A DNA stretch of 37,189 nt from an uncultured Desulfobulbaceae bacterium (lineage in GTDB: Bacteria > Desulfobacterota > Desulfobulbia > Desulfobulbales > Desulfobulbaceae). Position 1 is the stretch's first letter, and each line of letters begins with the position of its first letter. The notes beneath the pieces were generated by a model. It worked only from the letters and a program-made list of their open reading frames with translations. It did no database searches and was not told the origin of the DNA. The stretch spans positions 1 through 37,189 of the forward strand of contig CALZIH010000001.1 in the NCBI GenBank assembly GCA_945787305.1. The letters run 5' to 3'. Positions 1 through 8,385 of this stretch are shown piece by piece. A program made the translations under genes and the position numbers.

Positions 1-99
1 CTGTTTATGGGCTATTACCTGCTCAGTGGCTGGAGCTCAGGCAATGAGTTCCAGGAAAAAATGAGCGCCCATCAGGAAAAATTTTCCCAGAGCAAATAA
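1..99 (+). CDS. C-terminal end of an unidentified membrane protein (partial)
   Basis: An open frame runs from the window edge to a TAA at 97-99 and gives 32 residues. It starts with a hydrophobic stretch (LFMGYYLLSGW) followed by a short polar, charged tail. This looks like the last membrane helix and cytoplasmic tail of a small membrane protein. It lies upstream of ccoG on the same strand, so it may be the last gene of the cbb3 oxidase structural cluster. The fragment is too short to assign, and it has no cytochrome c motif that would point to CcoP. Confidence 0.45.
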   Translation: MFMGYYLLSGWSSGNEFQEKMSAHQEKFSQSK

Positions 100-152
100 G
101 ACAACTCATAGCCGGTTTATAATATTATTTGCTCTAATTCAGAATATGGAGC

Positions 153-196
153 GTAACATGTCTGTAGTCGGTGGCGAGGCATTTTGCGGTACCGAT
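153..196 (+). repeat. Dispersed hairpin repeat, copy 1
   Basis: The core GTCGGTGGCGAGGC is at 167-180. It is followed by a T-rich stretch and then ACCGA at 191-195, which pairs with TCGGT at 168-172. The same core and layout recur at 2070-2115 and, on the other strand, at 13592-13651. This copy lies 115 bp upstream of ccoG. Confidence 0.6.
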
Positions 197-280
197 AAGT
201 AAGGCGTTGTGTAACCAATTGCAAGAGAAGGGAATTCTTCATATTGCTCTGCTCTTGTCTTAACAGTTAACGGTTTGGTA

Positions 281-311
281 CCGGGCGGGATTCTTCTCGC
301 CCGGTTTTTTT
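281..311 (+). terminator. Intrinsic terminator abutting the ccoG start codon
   Basis: A 10-bp stem (281-290 with 295-304, one G-U pair) closes a 4-base loop and is followed by seven T (305-311). The ATG of ccoG begins at the very next base. This is a textbook Rho-independent terminator. It most likely ends the transcript of the upstream gene, but its position means ccoG has no room for a normal ribosome binding site or its own promoter between the two. Confidence 0.75.
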
Positions 312-1553
312 ATGAAACAGAATAACCGACTCCTCGGTCCGTGGCGTCGACGCCTTCAATGGGCTTTTACCTTGCTTCTCCTGGGCCTTCCCTGGTTGGA
401 GGTCAACGGAAAAAGCCTGTTGCGCATCGACATCCCTGAACTCCGCCTTTTCCTATTCGGCCAGGTTCTGCGGATTGAGGAATTGTACCTTGTCCTGCTC
501 TTCACCTTAATTTTTATTCTCGGCTTCCTTCTGGTCACCGTTGTTTTTGGCCGAGTCTGGTGTGGTTGGTTCTGCCCACAGACCACCTTGTCGGATGTTG
601 CCGAATGGATGGCCAGGCATCTTGGTCTCAAGGTGCGACACCACAAGTTACATGGTTCTCTCTGGAGCAAAGTTCTGCTGCAGGGGGGCTATCTTTTGCT
701 CGCAGCTCTGGTGGCCTCCAATCTCCTCTGGTACTTCATCCCACCGAGACTGTATTTTGTTCGTCTCTTCGCCTTTGATTTACACTATGCCAGCTGGATC
801 ACCCTTGGCGTAACCGGCCTGATTGTTTACCTTGATCTAGCTCTGGTGCGGCGAATGATGTGCAGAGATTTCTGCCCTTACGGACGCTTCCAGACCGCTC
901 TTGTCGACAAGTCGACATTGACCTTGCATCTCCCGGAAACTGAATTGGAGCATTGCATAGAATGCAGTTCGTGTGTGCGCACCTGCCCGATGGGAATCGA
1001 CATCCGACACGGTTACCAGGTGGAATGCATCAACTGTGGCCGTTGTCTTGATGCCTGCCGCAAGGTAATGGAAAAACGTAACCGACCGGGACTCATTCGC
1101 TACACCTTTGGCTTGCATGGAGAGAGCGTAAAAGGGCTGCTGAATCCACGGACCCTCCTCATAGGTTTGGCAATGCTAGCTTTGCTGGTGATTTTATCCA
1201 TCGCCTTGGTCGAGCGCCCGGCTGCATCCCTTAAGGTCGCCGTATCGCATACAGTCCCATCACGAGAACTGGCAGATGGTCGAATGGGCACCTTTTTTAA
1301 TGCATGGGTAAATAATCGCAGCCAGGAGACAACGGTTTATACCCTGCATGCCCGTCAAAAAGATTCAGGCGGTGCACTTCCTCTTAAGGGGCAGGTACGG
1401 GCCGAAATGGGTGCCGGGGAGAACCGGCGCCTCGACTTCGTCTTGGTGGCGCCGAACGCAGAGCCTCTGACTGTTGAATTCGTACTGGTCGATGGAGACG
1501 GGCAAGAGTTATCGGTTGCCGAAGCATATGTTGGAATAACTCATTCAAAGTGA
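312..1553 (+). CDS. ccoG: CcoG/FixG/RdxA-type polyferredoxin for cbb3 oxidase assembly
   Basis: This 413-aa membrane ferredoxin matches the CcoG (FixG) family, which reduces copper for delivery to the cbb3 cytochrome oxidase. Hydrophobic helices lie near residues 17-28, 55-80, 120-145 and 160-180, and one follows the ferredoxin part at about 283-300. Two CxxxC sites (WCGWFCPQ at 83-90, CRDFCPYG at 184-191) are typical of the family. Two [4Fe-4S] clusters are predicted from C215/C218/C221/C225 and C239/C242/C245/C249. The C-terminal 100 residues form the periplasmic Ig-like FixG domain. fixH follows after 4 bp. No Shine-Dalgarno is visible because seven T precede the ATG, and the upstream in-frame sequence back to a stop at 261-263 has no ATG, GTG or TTG. 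Confidence 0.93.
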   Translation: MKQNNRLLGPWRRRLQWAFTLLLLGLPWLEVNGKSLLRIDIPELRLFLFGQVLRIEELYLVLLFTLIFILGFLLVTVVFGRVWCGWFCPQTTLSDVAEWMARHLGLKVRHHKLHGSLWSKVLLQGGYLLLAALVASNLLWYFIPPRLYFVRLFAFDLHYASWITLGVTGLIVYLDLALVRRMMCRDFCPYGRFQTALVDKSTLTLHLPETELEHCIECSSCVRTCPMGIDIRHGYQVECINCGRCLDACRKVMEKRNRPGLIRYTFGLHGESVKGLLNPRTLLIGLAMLALLVILSIALVERPAASLKVAVSHTVPSRELADGRMGTFFNAWVNNRSQETTVYTLHARQKDSGGALPLKGQVRAEMGAGENRRLDFVLVAPNAEPLTVEFVLVDGDGQELSVAEAYVGITHSK

Positions 1554-1557
1554 CAGT

Positions 1558-2019
1558 ATGACTGAACCCAGAAAAAAGAATGTCTACCCGCTAATGATAC
1601 TGCTGATGATCGGCGGGTTTATCCTTTTCTTAGCCTGGTCTGCATTTCAGGCCGCCGGCCTTGGCAGCAAAGTCACCGATCCCGACTATTACAGCAAGGG
1701 GTTGAAATACAATACCACACAGGTTGAGAAACGGGCAGCAGAGGTCCTTGGCTGGAACGTTGAGACCCGGCTCAAGGGACGTAAGCTTGAAATTCGTCTC
1801 ACTGACCAGAAGGGTGAGGACGTTACAGGTGCGGGCGGTTCGCTCTATCTGGCAATTCCCGGTACAGCTGAGAATATTCACCTGCCCCTGCAGGAGGTCA
1901 CTTCCGGCCTATACAAGGTCAGTTTCAAGGACAACATTAGCGGCTCTATCCAGGCTCGTCTTGAACTGGAGCGGGAAGGCGCGCGGCTTTATCGGTTGTT
2001 GTTGCTCAACCTTGATTGA
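1558..2019 (+). CDS. ccoH: FixH/CcoH family protein
   Basis: The 153-aa protein has one N-terminal membrane helix (about residues 11-32) and a soluble periplasmic beta-rich domain. The sequence just after the helix (DPDYYSKGLKYN) is characteristic of FixH, with its conserved YY and the following KGL. CcoH is needed for stable assembly of cbb3 oxidase. The gene starts 4 bp after the ccoG stop, so the two are surely cotranscribed. The short N-terminus (MTEPRKKN) before the helix suggests a cytoplasmic N-terminus. The family and order ccoG-ccoH-ccoI-ccoS are standard for this cluster. Confidence 0.9.
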   Translation: MTEPRKKNVYPLMILLMIGGFILFLAWSAFQAAGLGSKVTDPDYYSKGLKYNTTQVEKRAAEVLGWNVETRLKGRKLEIRLTDQKGEDVTGAGGSLYLAIPGTAENIHLPLQEVTSGLYKVSFKDNISGSIQARLELEREGARLYRLLLLNLD

Positions 2020-2069
2020 CTCTTAAGAAATTCAAAACGCCCTCTGCACAGTACTGAAATTCAATGAAT

Positions 2070-2115
2070 GTTAACCTTTCCGCAGTCGGTGGCGCGGCTT
2101 TTGTGACACCGACAA
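2070..2115 (+). repeat. Dispersed hairpin repeat, copy 2
   Basis: GTCGGTG at 2085-2091 pairs perfectly with CACCGAC at 2107-2113 around a loop that begins GCGCGGCTTTTG. The flank TTAACCTTTCCGC before the stem matches the flank of copy 3 at 13592-13651. The copy sits in the fixH-ccoI gap and ends about 50 bp before the probable ccoI start. There is no T-run after the stem, so it is not a normal terminator. Confidence 0.65.
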
Positions 2116-2163
2116 TCTTTGATAGCTGGAAATGACCATGATTTCCGTGATGCTTTATATCGA

Positions 2164-4521
2164 ATGAACCTTCCAGAGACCTGCATTCACTGTCAGGGGT
2201 GCCGGGGAGCGTATGCCGTAATCACAGGAGCCGGGCTTGATGCATTCTACGAGAAGAGGGCGTGGCAAGAACCGGGAATACCTGACGGTGCCTATGCAAC
2301 GATCTACACCGATGAATACCTTGAAACCTTTACCCTTGACTGCAATGATAACAGTCGGGAAATTTCGTTTATTGTCTCGGGTATTCGATGTGCCGCCTGC
2401 ATCTGGCTTATAGAGTCCATTCTCGGTAAACAATCGGGGGTTAAGGACGCAACGGTCAATTATGGAACCCATAGGGGACGCGTCCGTTTTGATCCGGAAC
2501 ATACATCACCGGCTCTCATCTTCAAAGCTATCATCAGTTTGGGTTATGTTGTAAAGCCTTTCACCCAGGATGAAGCACGTCGTATGCAGGAACAGGAAAG
2601 CAGGGCTCTGCTCATTCGTTTTGTCACCGCCGCCTTTCTGTCCATGCAGCTCATGGGATTTTCACTGGCGCTGTATGGTGGCTATTTTAAAGGAATAGAT
2701 CCGGAGACAAAGGCGTTGATTCAGTACTTTGCCGCCCTGGTGGCTACGCCGGTGGTCTTTTTTTCCGGGGCGCCGTTTTTGCAAGGCGCTTGGCGCAGTA
2801 TCCTGAACAGGTCGCCGAACATGGATCTGTTGATAGCACTTGGCGTCTTGACGGCCTATTTTTACAGTTTTGTCGCCCTTTTTGTTGGCGGTGAGGTGTA
2901 TTTCGAAACCTCGGCAATGATTATTACCCTGATCTTGCTTGGTCGAATCTTTGAAAACGGTGCCCGCCGGAAAGCCCTTTCCGGCGTAGACAGTCTGCTC
3001 CAGCTTGCACCCGATACTGCTCATCTTGTCCAGGGAGATGAAACGATTCCGGTCCCAAGCAGCCGTTTGCAGGTTGGAGATACTATTCTGGTCCAACCGG
3101 GGGAGCGATTTCCTGTTGATGGGATACTGATGAATATGGAGACCGAAGTCGATGAATCGGTTCTCACAGGAGAAGCAGCATCGGTTCTCAGGAAGCCGGG
3201 GGAAACAGTCTGTTCAGGAGCAATGAATATTTCTACCGCCATACGGGTGGAGGTGGTACAAACTGCTGCCACCTCGTTTATGGCCCGTATTGCTCGAATG
3301 GTTGAGGAGGCGCAAAACAGGAAAGCACCGGTTCAGGGCCAGGCCGACAGGGCAGCAGGGATATTTGTCCCCTCGGTGATACTCATCGCGCTGGCAACCG
3401 GTATCTTCTGGTTTTTCTTCTCTCAAGATCCTGTTGCACCTTTTTTATATGCCGTGTCGGTTCTTGTTGTTGCCTGCCCATGCGCACTGGGTTTGGCAAC
3501 GCCCACTGCAATCCTTGTCGCAACAGGTGTTGCGGCTGAAAAAGGGATCCTTTTTCATGGAGGAGATACTCTGGAGGAAACCGCCCGTCTAACAGTTGCC
3601 GCCTTTGATAAAACTGGCACCTTGACTGAAGGTGACCCGCAGGTGGTAGCAATTGATTCAAACCAGGGTGATGAACGGTCGCTGCTGACCTTGGCGGCAA
3701 GAGTTGAAAGTGGCTCGAGTCATCCCATTGCCCGTGGAATTTTGCGAAAAGCCCGACAGGAAGGAATATACTCAGGTGGCGAGGGAGGGAAGATACTTCC
3801 AGGTAAAGGCGTGGTTTTGGAAACAGCCGAGGGCCTTCTCGCTGCTGGCAACCGTGATTTTATGAAAATAAATGAAATAGCCATGCCGGAAACCGAACCG
3901 TCCATTTTTTCCGAAGTGCATGTAGCTTTGGCCGGGAAATATCAGGGATGTGTATTTCTTGAAAATCGGTTGCGACCGGAAGCAGCCGAGGTCGTCAGAA
4001 AAATCAAACAGTTTGGCTTGCACACCCTTCTCCTTACCGGCGACCATGCACTTTCAGCTAAGCGAGTTGTGGCTGAGACAGGTATTGATCGATATACTTC
4101 CGGCATGAGCCCCCAGGGAAAAACTGATCGGATACGGGAAATGGCTCACAATGGCGAAACAGTACTGATGATCGGCGATGGTGTCAATGACGCTCCAGCC
4201 CTCTCGGAGGCGGCCGTAGGCTGTGCGATGGGGAGTGGGACCGATATTGCACTTGAAACCTCTGACCTTGTTTTAATGCGCAACAATCTTGAGCAGTTAC
4301 CCATGGCGATTGAGCTGGCAAGGAAAACAATGCGGATTATTCGTCAGAACCTGTTCTGGGCTTTCAGCTATAACTTGGTGGCAATACCTCTTGCGACCAC
4401 GGGAAAGCTCGCGCCGGTCTACGCTGCTGCGGCAATGGCTGCCAGTTCCATTCTGGTGGTTGTCAATTCTCTCCGGCTCAAAAGAATTGGCGTGGTGAAA
4501 AACTCGTCAGAGGGTAGGTAA
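2164..4521 (+). CDS. ccoI: CcoI/FixI-type copper-translocating P1B ATPase
   Basis: This P-type ATPase moves copper across the inner membrane for cbb3 oxidase maturation. In order it has an N-terminal CIHCQGC cysteine motif, a heavy-metal-associated domain (GIRCAAC), membrane helices, the actuator motif (LTGEAA), the copper-site ACPCALGLATP in a helix, the phosphorylation motif DKTGTLTEG and the hinge GDGVNDAPAL. Length from this ATG is 785 aa, normal for CcoI. The frame is open further to a TTG at 2119, giving 15 more residues. Neither start has a clear Shine-Dalgarno. The ATG at 2164 overlaps, as ATGA, the stop of a 9-codon open frame beginning at 2138, which would allow translational coupling. 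The context between fixH and ccoS confirms the role. Confidence 0.92.
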   Translation: MNLPETCIHCQGCRGAYAVITGAGLDAFYEKRAWQEPGIPDGAYATIYTDEYLETFTLDCNDNSREISFIVSGIRCAACIWLIESILGKQSGVKDATVNYGTHRGRVRFDPEHTSPALIFKAIISLGYVVKPFTQDEARRMQEQESRALLIRFVTAAFLSMQLMGFSLALYGGYFKGIDPETKALIQYFAALVATPVVFFSGAPFLQGAWRSILNRSPNMDLLIALGVLTAYFYSFVALFVGGEVYFETSAMIITLILLGRIFENGARRKALSGVDSLLQLAPDTAHLVQGDETIPVPSSRLQVGDTILVQPGERFPVDGILMNMETEVDESVLTGEAASVLRKPGETVCSGAMNISTAIRVEVVQTAATSFMARIARMVEEAQNRKAPVQGQADRAAGIFVPSVILIALATGIFWFFFSQDPVAPFLYAVSVLVVACPCALGLATPTAILVATGVAAEKGILFHGGDTLEETARLTVAAFDKTGTLTEGDPQVVAIDSNQGDERSLLTLAARVESGSSHPIARGILRKARQEGIYSGGEGGKILPGKGVVLETAEGLLAAGNRDFMKINEIAMPETEPSIFSEVHVALAGKYQGCVFLENRLRPEAAEVVRKIKQFGLHTLLLTGDHALSAKRVVAETGIDRYTSGMSPQGKTDRIREMAHNGETVLMIGDGVNDAPALSEAAVGCAMGSGTDIALETSDLVLMRNNLEQLPMAIELARKTMRIIRQNLFWAFSYNLVAIPLATTGKLAPVYAAAAMAASSILVVVNSLRLKRIGVVKNSSEGR

Positions 4522-4524
4522 ATT

Positions 4525-4695
4525 ATGCTTCAATCTACAGTCATACTCATTGTCCTGTCGCTCTTTATAGGTGTTGGGGCCTGGTTGGTCTTTCTCTGGG
4601 CGGTAAATAAAGGCGAGTTTGATGACATTGAACGTCCGAAGTACCGGATGCTTGACGATGAAGATATCCAGGATAGGGACAGTGAAGAAAAGTAA
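4525..4695 (+). CDS. ccoS: CcoS, cbb3 oxidase maturation protein
   Basis: This 56-aa protein starts 3 bp after the ccoI stop. It has one membrane helix (residues about 5-26) followed by an acidic tail with WAVNKGEFDD, in which the aromatic-A-V-x-x-GxFDD pattern is the signature of CcoS. The tail continues with a proline and a short run of charged residues (DDEDIQDRDSEEK). CcoS is a small membrane protein required to load heme and copper into the oxidase. The ATG follows an AGGGTAGG stretch that can serve as ribosome binding site. Length fits the family (about 50-60 aa). Confidence 0.9.
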   Translation: MLQSTVILIVLSLFIGVGAWLVFLWAVNKGEFDDIERPKYRMLDDEDIQDRDSEEK

Positions 4696-4712
4696 GCATA
4701 AGGTGGTTGTTA

Positions 4713-5390
4713 ATGATTGATCCGGTTTACAGTATCGTCTTGAGCACGGCCTTTTTAGGTTCCGGGCATTGTATCGGTATGTGCGGTCCGATTGTGGCGG
4801 CTCTTTCCCTGTCGCCCCAGGCCAAAAGAAAAGGAGTCCTGTTTCACCTTTGCTATAATACCGGTCGCATTACAACCTATGTCTTCATTGGGGTTCTGGC
4901 CGGCTGGCTGGGATCACTGCTCAACAAGACGGAAACATTTTCAATGGTGTCCCACTCCATTTTGTTGCTGACAGACGTGTTTATTATTGCCCTGGGGCTG
5001 GCAACGATCGGGATATTTGAGCGAATCCGCATCATACCGCTTGAGTTTCCAGGCATTATCCGGGCAATGACCAACTCAGTTTCGCGATTACAGAAGCTTC
5101 CTGTAGTCTTTTCTGCCTTCCCGATCGGCTTGATAATGGGTTTTTTACCCTGCGGATTCCTCTACGCGATTGCCCTTGCCGCTGCAGGAAGAGGATCTCC
5201 GTCAAAGGGCGGGCTTATCATGCTGGCCTTTGGTCTCGGTACGCTTCCGGCGCTGTTTCTCTTTGGCAGCGCCGTCCACTGGCTCACAACAACGGTGAGA
5301 AGGGAAATGCTGCGCTGGGCAGGTGTATTGGTGGTATGTATGGGATGCTACAATCTGTATCAGCATATACAACTGATGGGGTCGCTTTAA
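4713..5390 (+). CDS. TauE/SafE (UreH/DsbD-like) family membrane protein
   Basis: The 225-aa integral membrane protein has about six helices. The first carries the motif GSGHCIGMCGPIV and a later one contains GFLPCGFLYA. Both cysteine-containing motifs are typical of the SafE/cytochrome-c-biogenesis transmembrane family that often accompanies ccoGHIS. Its role there is probably in metal or thiol handling for oxidase assembly, but the substrate is not known from sequence. The ATG at 4713 has AAGGTGG six bases upstream. A TTG at 4707 in the same frame lacks such spacing. The start is 17 bp after ccoS, so it closes the operon. Sulfite export, as the family name suggests, is less likely in this context. 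Confidence 0.8.
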   Translation: MIDPVYSIVLSTAFLGSGHCIGMCGPIVAALSLSPQAKRKGVLFHLCYNTGRITTYVFIGVLAGWLGSLLNKTETFSMVSHSILLLTDVFIIALGLATIGIFERIRIIPLEFPGIIRAMTNSVSRLQKLPVVFSAFPIGLIMGFLPCGFLYAIALAAAGRGSPSKGGLIMLAFGLGTLPALFLFGSAVHWLTTTVRREMLRWAGVLVVCMGCYNLYQHIQLMGSL

Positions 5391-5529
5391 CAAATTGATA
5401 CCCTGTAGTTACAGGCTGCGCGGGGTGTGTGGCCAGCCAGTTCGTTGCCACTTCGTTGTTCAAGAAACAAGCGGTTGAATTCCTTAGGCACCTTGAAAGG
5501 CGGAGGCGCTTTTTCATGGGAAGTATTAC

Positions 5530-5571
5530 GCGATGCTGCAACAGCTGGATTACTGGCTGGTGCAGCATCGC
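5530..5571. repeat. Long hairpin between convergent genes
   Basis: Perfect 11-bp arms at 5530-5540 and 5561-5571 enclose a further 7-bp stem (5542-5548 with 5553-5559, two G-U pairs) and a 4-base loop. It lies between the stops of the SafE-like gene (+) and the chemoreceptor gene (-). Neither strand has a T-run after the stem. It could act as a bidirectional transcript end or as a 3' mRNA stabiliser. Confidence 0.55.
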
Positions 5572-5589
5572 TTACCGGAAACTAGAGGT

Positions 5590-6535
5590 TCAGCTCACAT
5601 ATAGATCATCCAACACCGTAAACAGCTTGACTCTGGCATCTTCAAACTGTACCATTTTCGCTTTCGCCTCATCCGTCCGTTCCCTGTTGTACAGGTCGAC
5701 AATTTCTCGGGCAGTGGTATGTACCTTTTCATGATGCAGGCCAAGCGTTGCATATAATGGATGAGCTGTGATTTCCGGCCCAACATTGTCATACCAGCGA
5801 CCGAATTCGCAATCGTGGTGACCCACCACTTCGGAAGCCTGCAACTTCTTCAGTCCCTGCATTACTGCTTCAAGACGTAATTTCCAGTTCAGGTGCGCCG
5901 TCTTAACCGCTCCGATGTCAAACGGCACTTTCCGGAGAGTAAACTGGAGGGCTTCTCGATCGAGCTTGCCGGCGATTGACTGTAACTCCTTTGAAAATTC
6001 GCGGACTTCGATGCTGTGAATGGCAATTTCATTGGCAGTGCCGCTTACCTTGGCAATATCCCTGGACAATTCGTCGTTCACTGTTGCGGCCTGGGCAATG
6101 TTCTGATTGACCTCCTCGATACCGGCTGCGGCCTGGGCAACATTGTCGGCTATCTCCTGGCTGGCCCCGGATTGTTCTCCAACGGCCATGGCAATACTGT
6201 CGACAACTTCACTTGTTTTGTTAATGGTAGCCGTAATGCTGTTGATGACTTTGACCGTCTCATCGGTGGACTGTTGGACGCCGTCAATGCGATCTTTTAT
6301 TTCCCTGGTTGACGCTGTAGTCTGCAGGGCCAACTCTTTAATCTCGTTGGCTACAACGGCAAAACCCTTGCCGGCTTCTCCGGCTCGAGCTGCTTCAATG
6401 GTTGCGTTGAGAGCCAGAAGATTTGTTTGATCAGCGATTTCATTGATTGTTTCGGTCACCTTGTTAATTTCCTCGGCCGATTGCCCTAGTGCAACAACAC
6501 TGTTCGACGCATTGGCAGCTTCTGGAACTCGCCTG
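5590..6535 (-). pseudogene. 3' part of a frameshifted methyl-accepting chemotaxis protein (signalling tip plus CZB domain)
   Basis: This is the downstream half of the chemoreceptor that starts at 8131, now in another reading frame. It encodes the conserved signalling hairpin ([21 protein letters not shown]), the descending coiled coil and, at the end, a CZB zinc-binding domain with the expected pattern: H in AHLNWK, C in HHDCEFGRW, and H residues in HPLY and HHEKVH. CZB domains sense zinc or hypochlorous acid in other receptors. The frame is open from 6558, but the homology starts near 6535 at [10 protein letters not shown]. No plausible start codon or ribosome site for separate translation is seen. 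Together with the 5' part it would make a receptor of about 880 aa. Confidence 0.85.
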
Positions 6536-8131
6536 ATCGGTGTTGGATGCAATTTCACCGATGGTCGATGTCATCTCTTCGGCTGCCGTTGCAACCATGT
6601 TGACGTTGATGCTCGATTCTTCCATGGCGGCAGCGATGGCGTTCATGTTGGTGCTCATCTCTTCAGCTGCATATGTTGTAGTACTTGCCGTTTGCTGCAG
6701 GTCCTCTACGCCGGTTGCCAGCTCTTTAGAGAGTTGGCTCAGGCTATTGGAGGAAAGGTTGAGGGTTCCTGCATCTCCTTTTATCCCAAGGAACAGCCTG
6801 CCAAGTTTTTCACTCATACCGCTAAGAGAATTGGCAAGTTCCCCCACTTCACCATTGGTTTTGCTGGTAAGACGACTGGTAAAATCACCGGCTGCAACAG
6901 TTTCTGCAAAGGAGACGGAATCCTTTATTCCGTTGACGATGAAATAATTGCTAAAAAACCGTACTGCAAAGACAAGGAAAAAGAAGACGACTGTTCCCCC
7001 CATTAAGGCATTAAAAAAGAGCTTGTAGGTGGTGGAGGCAATCTGTTCGGCTTTGGCGGCAGCAGCGGTATCAATAGAATCGATATATACTCCTGTTCCC
7101 AAAATCCAGCCAAGGGGTTCAAAGTAGCGCACGTAAGAGAGCTTGGGCTGTTCCTTGCTTAAACCGTCCGGTGTCGGTTTCGGCCAGTGGTAATCAACAA
7201 ATCCTTCGCCGCTTTTTTCACTGACCTCAACAATTGCCTGGAACAGGTTCTGCTCTTTTCCCATTGCACAATCGTATTTCTTGTCGTCCAGCACCTTGCC
7301 TTCGAGTTCCGGGGCGGTGGGGTGCATTATCATTGTTGGGTATGGTGTTCCTATATCGTTGATCCAGAAATACCCCTTATCGTTGTTATAACGCATTGTT
7401 GCAATATCATGTTTGGATTTTTCCACCGCCTCTGTCAATGCGTCATCTACATAGATTCCTGTGCCAATTATCCAGTCCCATCCTGGGATTAAACGCACAT
7501 AGGAGAGCTTGGGCTGCTCCTTGGTCAAACCGTCCGGTGTCGGTTTCGGCCAGTCGTAATCAACAAATCCCTCGCCGTTTTTTTCACTGACCTCAACCAT
7601 TGCCTGGAACAGGTTTTGCTTTTTTCCCATTGCACAATCATATTTCTTGTCGTCCAGTACCTTACCGTTTAGTGCGGGAACGGTGGCATGCATTACCATT
7701 TTCGGGAATGGCTTGCCGGTATCGTTAATCCAGACATAGCCGGTGCCGTTACTGTAACGCAACTCGCCAATAGCATTGGCGGAACGGGTCCTGGCTTCCT
7801 CCTCGGTGATAGTCCCCTTGAGGGCAAGTTCCCTATTTTTTTCTATGATACTCTGGGCCAGGTCAATGATATTCACCAGGACTGGTCCATATTGCTTTTC
7901 CAGCCACTGTTTATCCTGGCTGTTATTGTAATTGGTCTCTAGGGCTTGATAGGCGATATCTAAATAATTTTTCAGATTTTGCTCGACCTGGATATGTTGT
8001 TCCTTTTTAAAGGTGCTCAGGGAGACTTGTCTGTCTTTTGAAATAATGATATATTGAACAGTTCCAACTGCCAGTGAAAATATAGTCAGCGCCGTGCAAA
8101 TCATGATAAAGAGTTTCGTTTGCAGTTTCAT
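6464..8131 (-). CDS. 5' part of a double-Cache methyl-accepting chemotaxis protein, truncated by a frameshift
   Basis: It encodes an N-terminal membrane helix (residues about 6-29), two tandem Cache modules in the periplasm, a second helix, a HAMP domain and the first part of the MCP helical bundle. The frame then shifts near 6525-6535 and ends after a nonsense tail ([10 protein letters not shown]). The Cache modules are near-duplicates: both read [15 protein letters not shown] and [10 protein letters not shown] or [10 protein letters not shown] with the same order. Such modules usually bind small organic acids. The ATG at 8131 has AAGGA six bases upstream, and an in-frame TTG at 8146 lies before it. 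The rest of the receptor continues in the neighbouring frame down to 5590. As it stands the product lacks the CheA/CheW contact tip. Confidence 0.85.
   Translation of the reverse strand: MKLQTKLFIMICTALTIFSLAVGTVQYIIISKDRQVSLSTFKKEQHIQVEQNLKNYLDIAYQALETNYNNSQDKQWLEKQYGPVLVNIIDLAQSIIEKNRELALKGTITEEEARTRSANAIGELRYSNGTGYVWINDTGKPFPKMVMHATVPALNGKVLDDKKYDCAMGKKQNLFQAMVEVSEKNGEGFVDYDWPKPTPDGLTKEQPKLSYVRLIPGWDWIIGTGIYVDDALTEAVEKSKHDIATMRYNNDKGYFWINDIGTPYPTMIMHPTAPELEGKVLDDKKYDCAMGKEQNLFQAIVEVSEKSGEGFVDYHWPKPTPDGLSKEQPKLSYVRYFEPLGWILGTGVYIDSIDTAAAAKAEQIASTTYKLFFNALMGGTVVFFFLVFAVRFFSNYFIVNGIKDSVSFAETVAAGDFTSRLTSKTNGEVGELANSLSGMSEKLGRLFLGIKGDAGTLNLSSNSLSQLSKELATGVEDLQQTASTTTYAAEEMSTNMNAIAAAMEESSINVNMVATAAEEMTSTIGEIASNTDQASSRSCQCVEQCCCTRAIGRGN
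7130..7696 (-). repeat. Intragenic duplication with 366-bp period in the Cache region
   Basis: The stretch from about 7130 to 7330 recurs at 7496 to 7696 with an offset of exactly 366 bp (122 codons). Most positions are identical at DNA level, including silent positions. The two copies encode corresponding parts of the two Cache modules of the chemoreceptor. Confidence 0.8.
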
Positions 8132-8385
8132 TTTCTTTCCTTGCAAAGTTTATTTGATTCTAAACGGTGATATGTATTTCTCTAGTGGCTTGAGAAAAGG
8201 TTGCCACATCTAAAACATCTTTCAAATCAACAGTTGTACACCATGATCACGGTATGTTTTCATGGCATGCGGTACAGAAAACTGTGATTTACAGTGGCCT
8301 TGTCGTCGGTTTGCCAACATCAACAATTTTCGATAAAACCACCCTGGAGTACACACTCCTTGTGTATGTTCTGTTCTGGTCCATA

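Noticed and set aside
6443-7006. 187-codon open frame on the + strand opposite the chemoreceptor
   Set aside because: Its protein is a shadow of the antisense MCP frame, with no recognisable domain.
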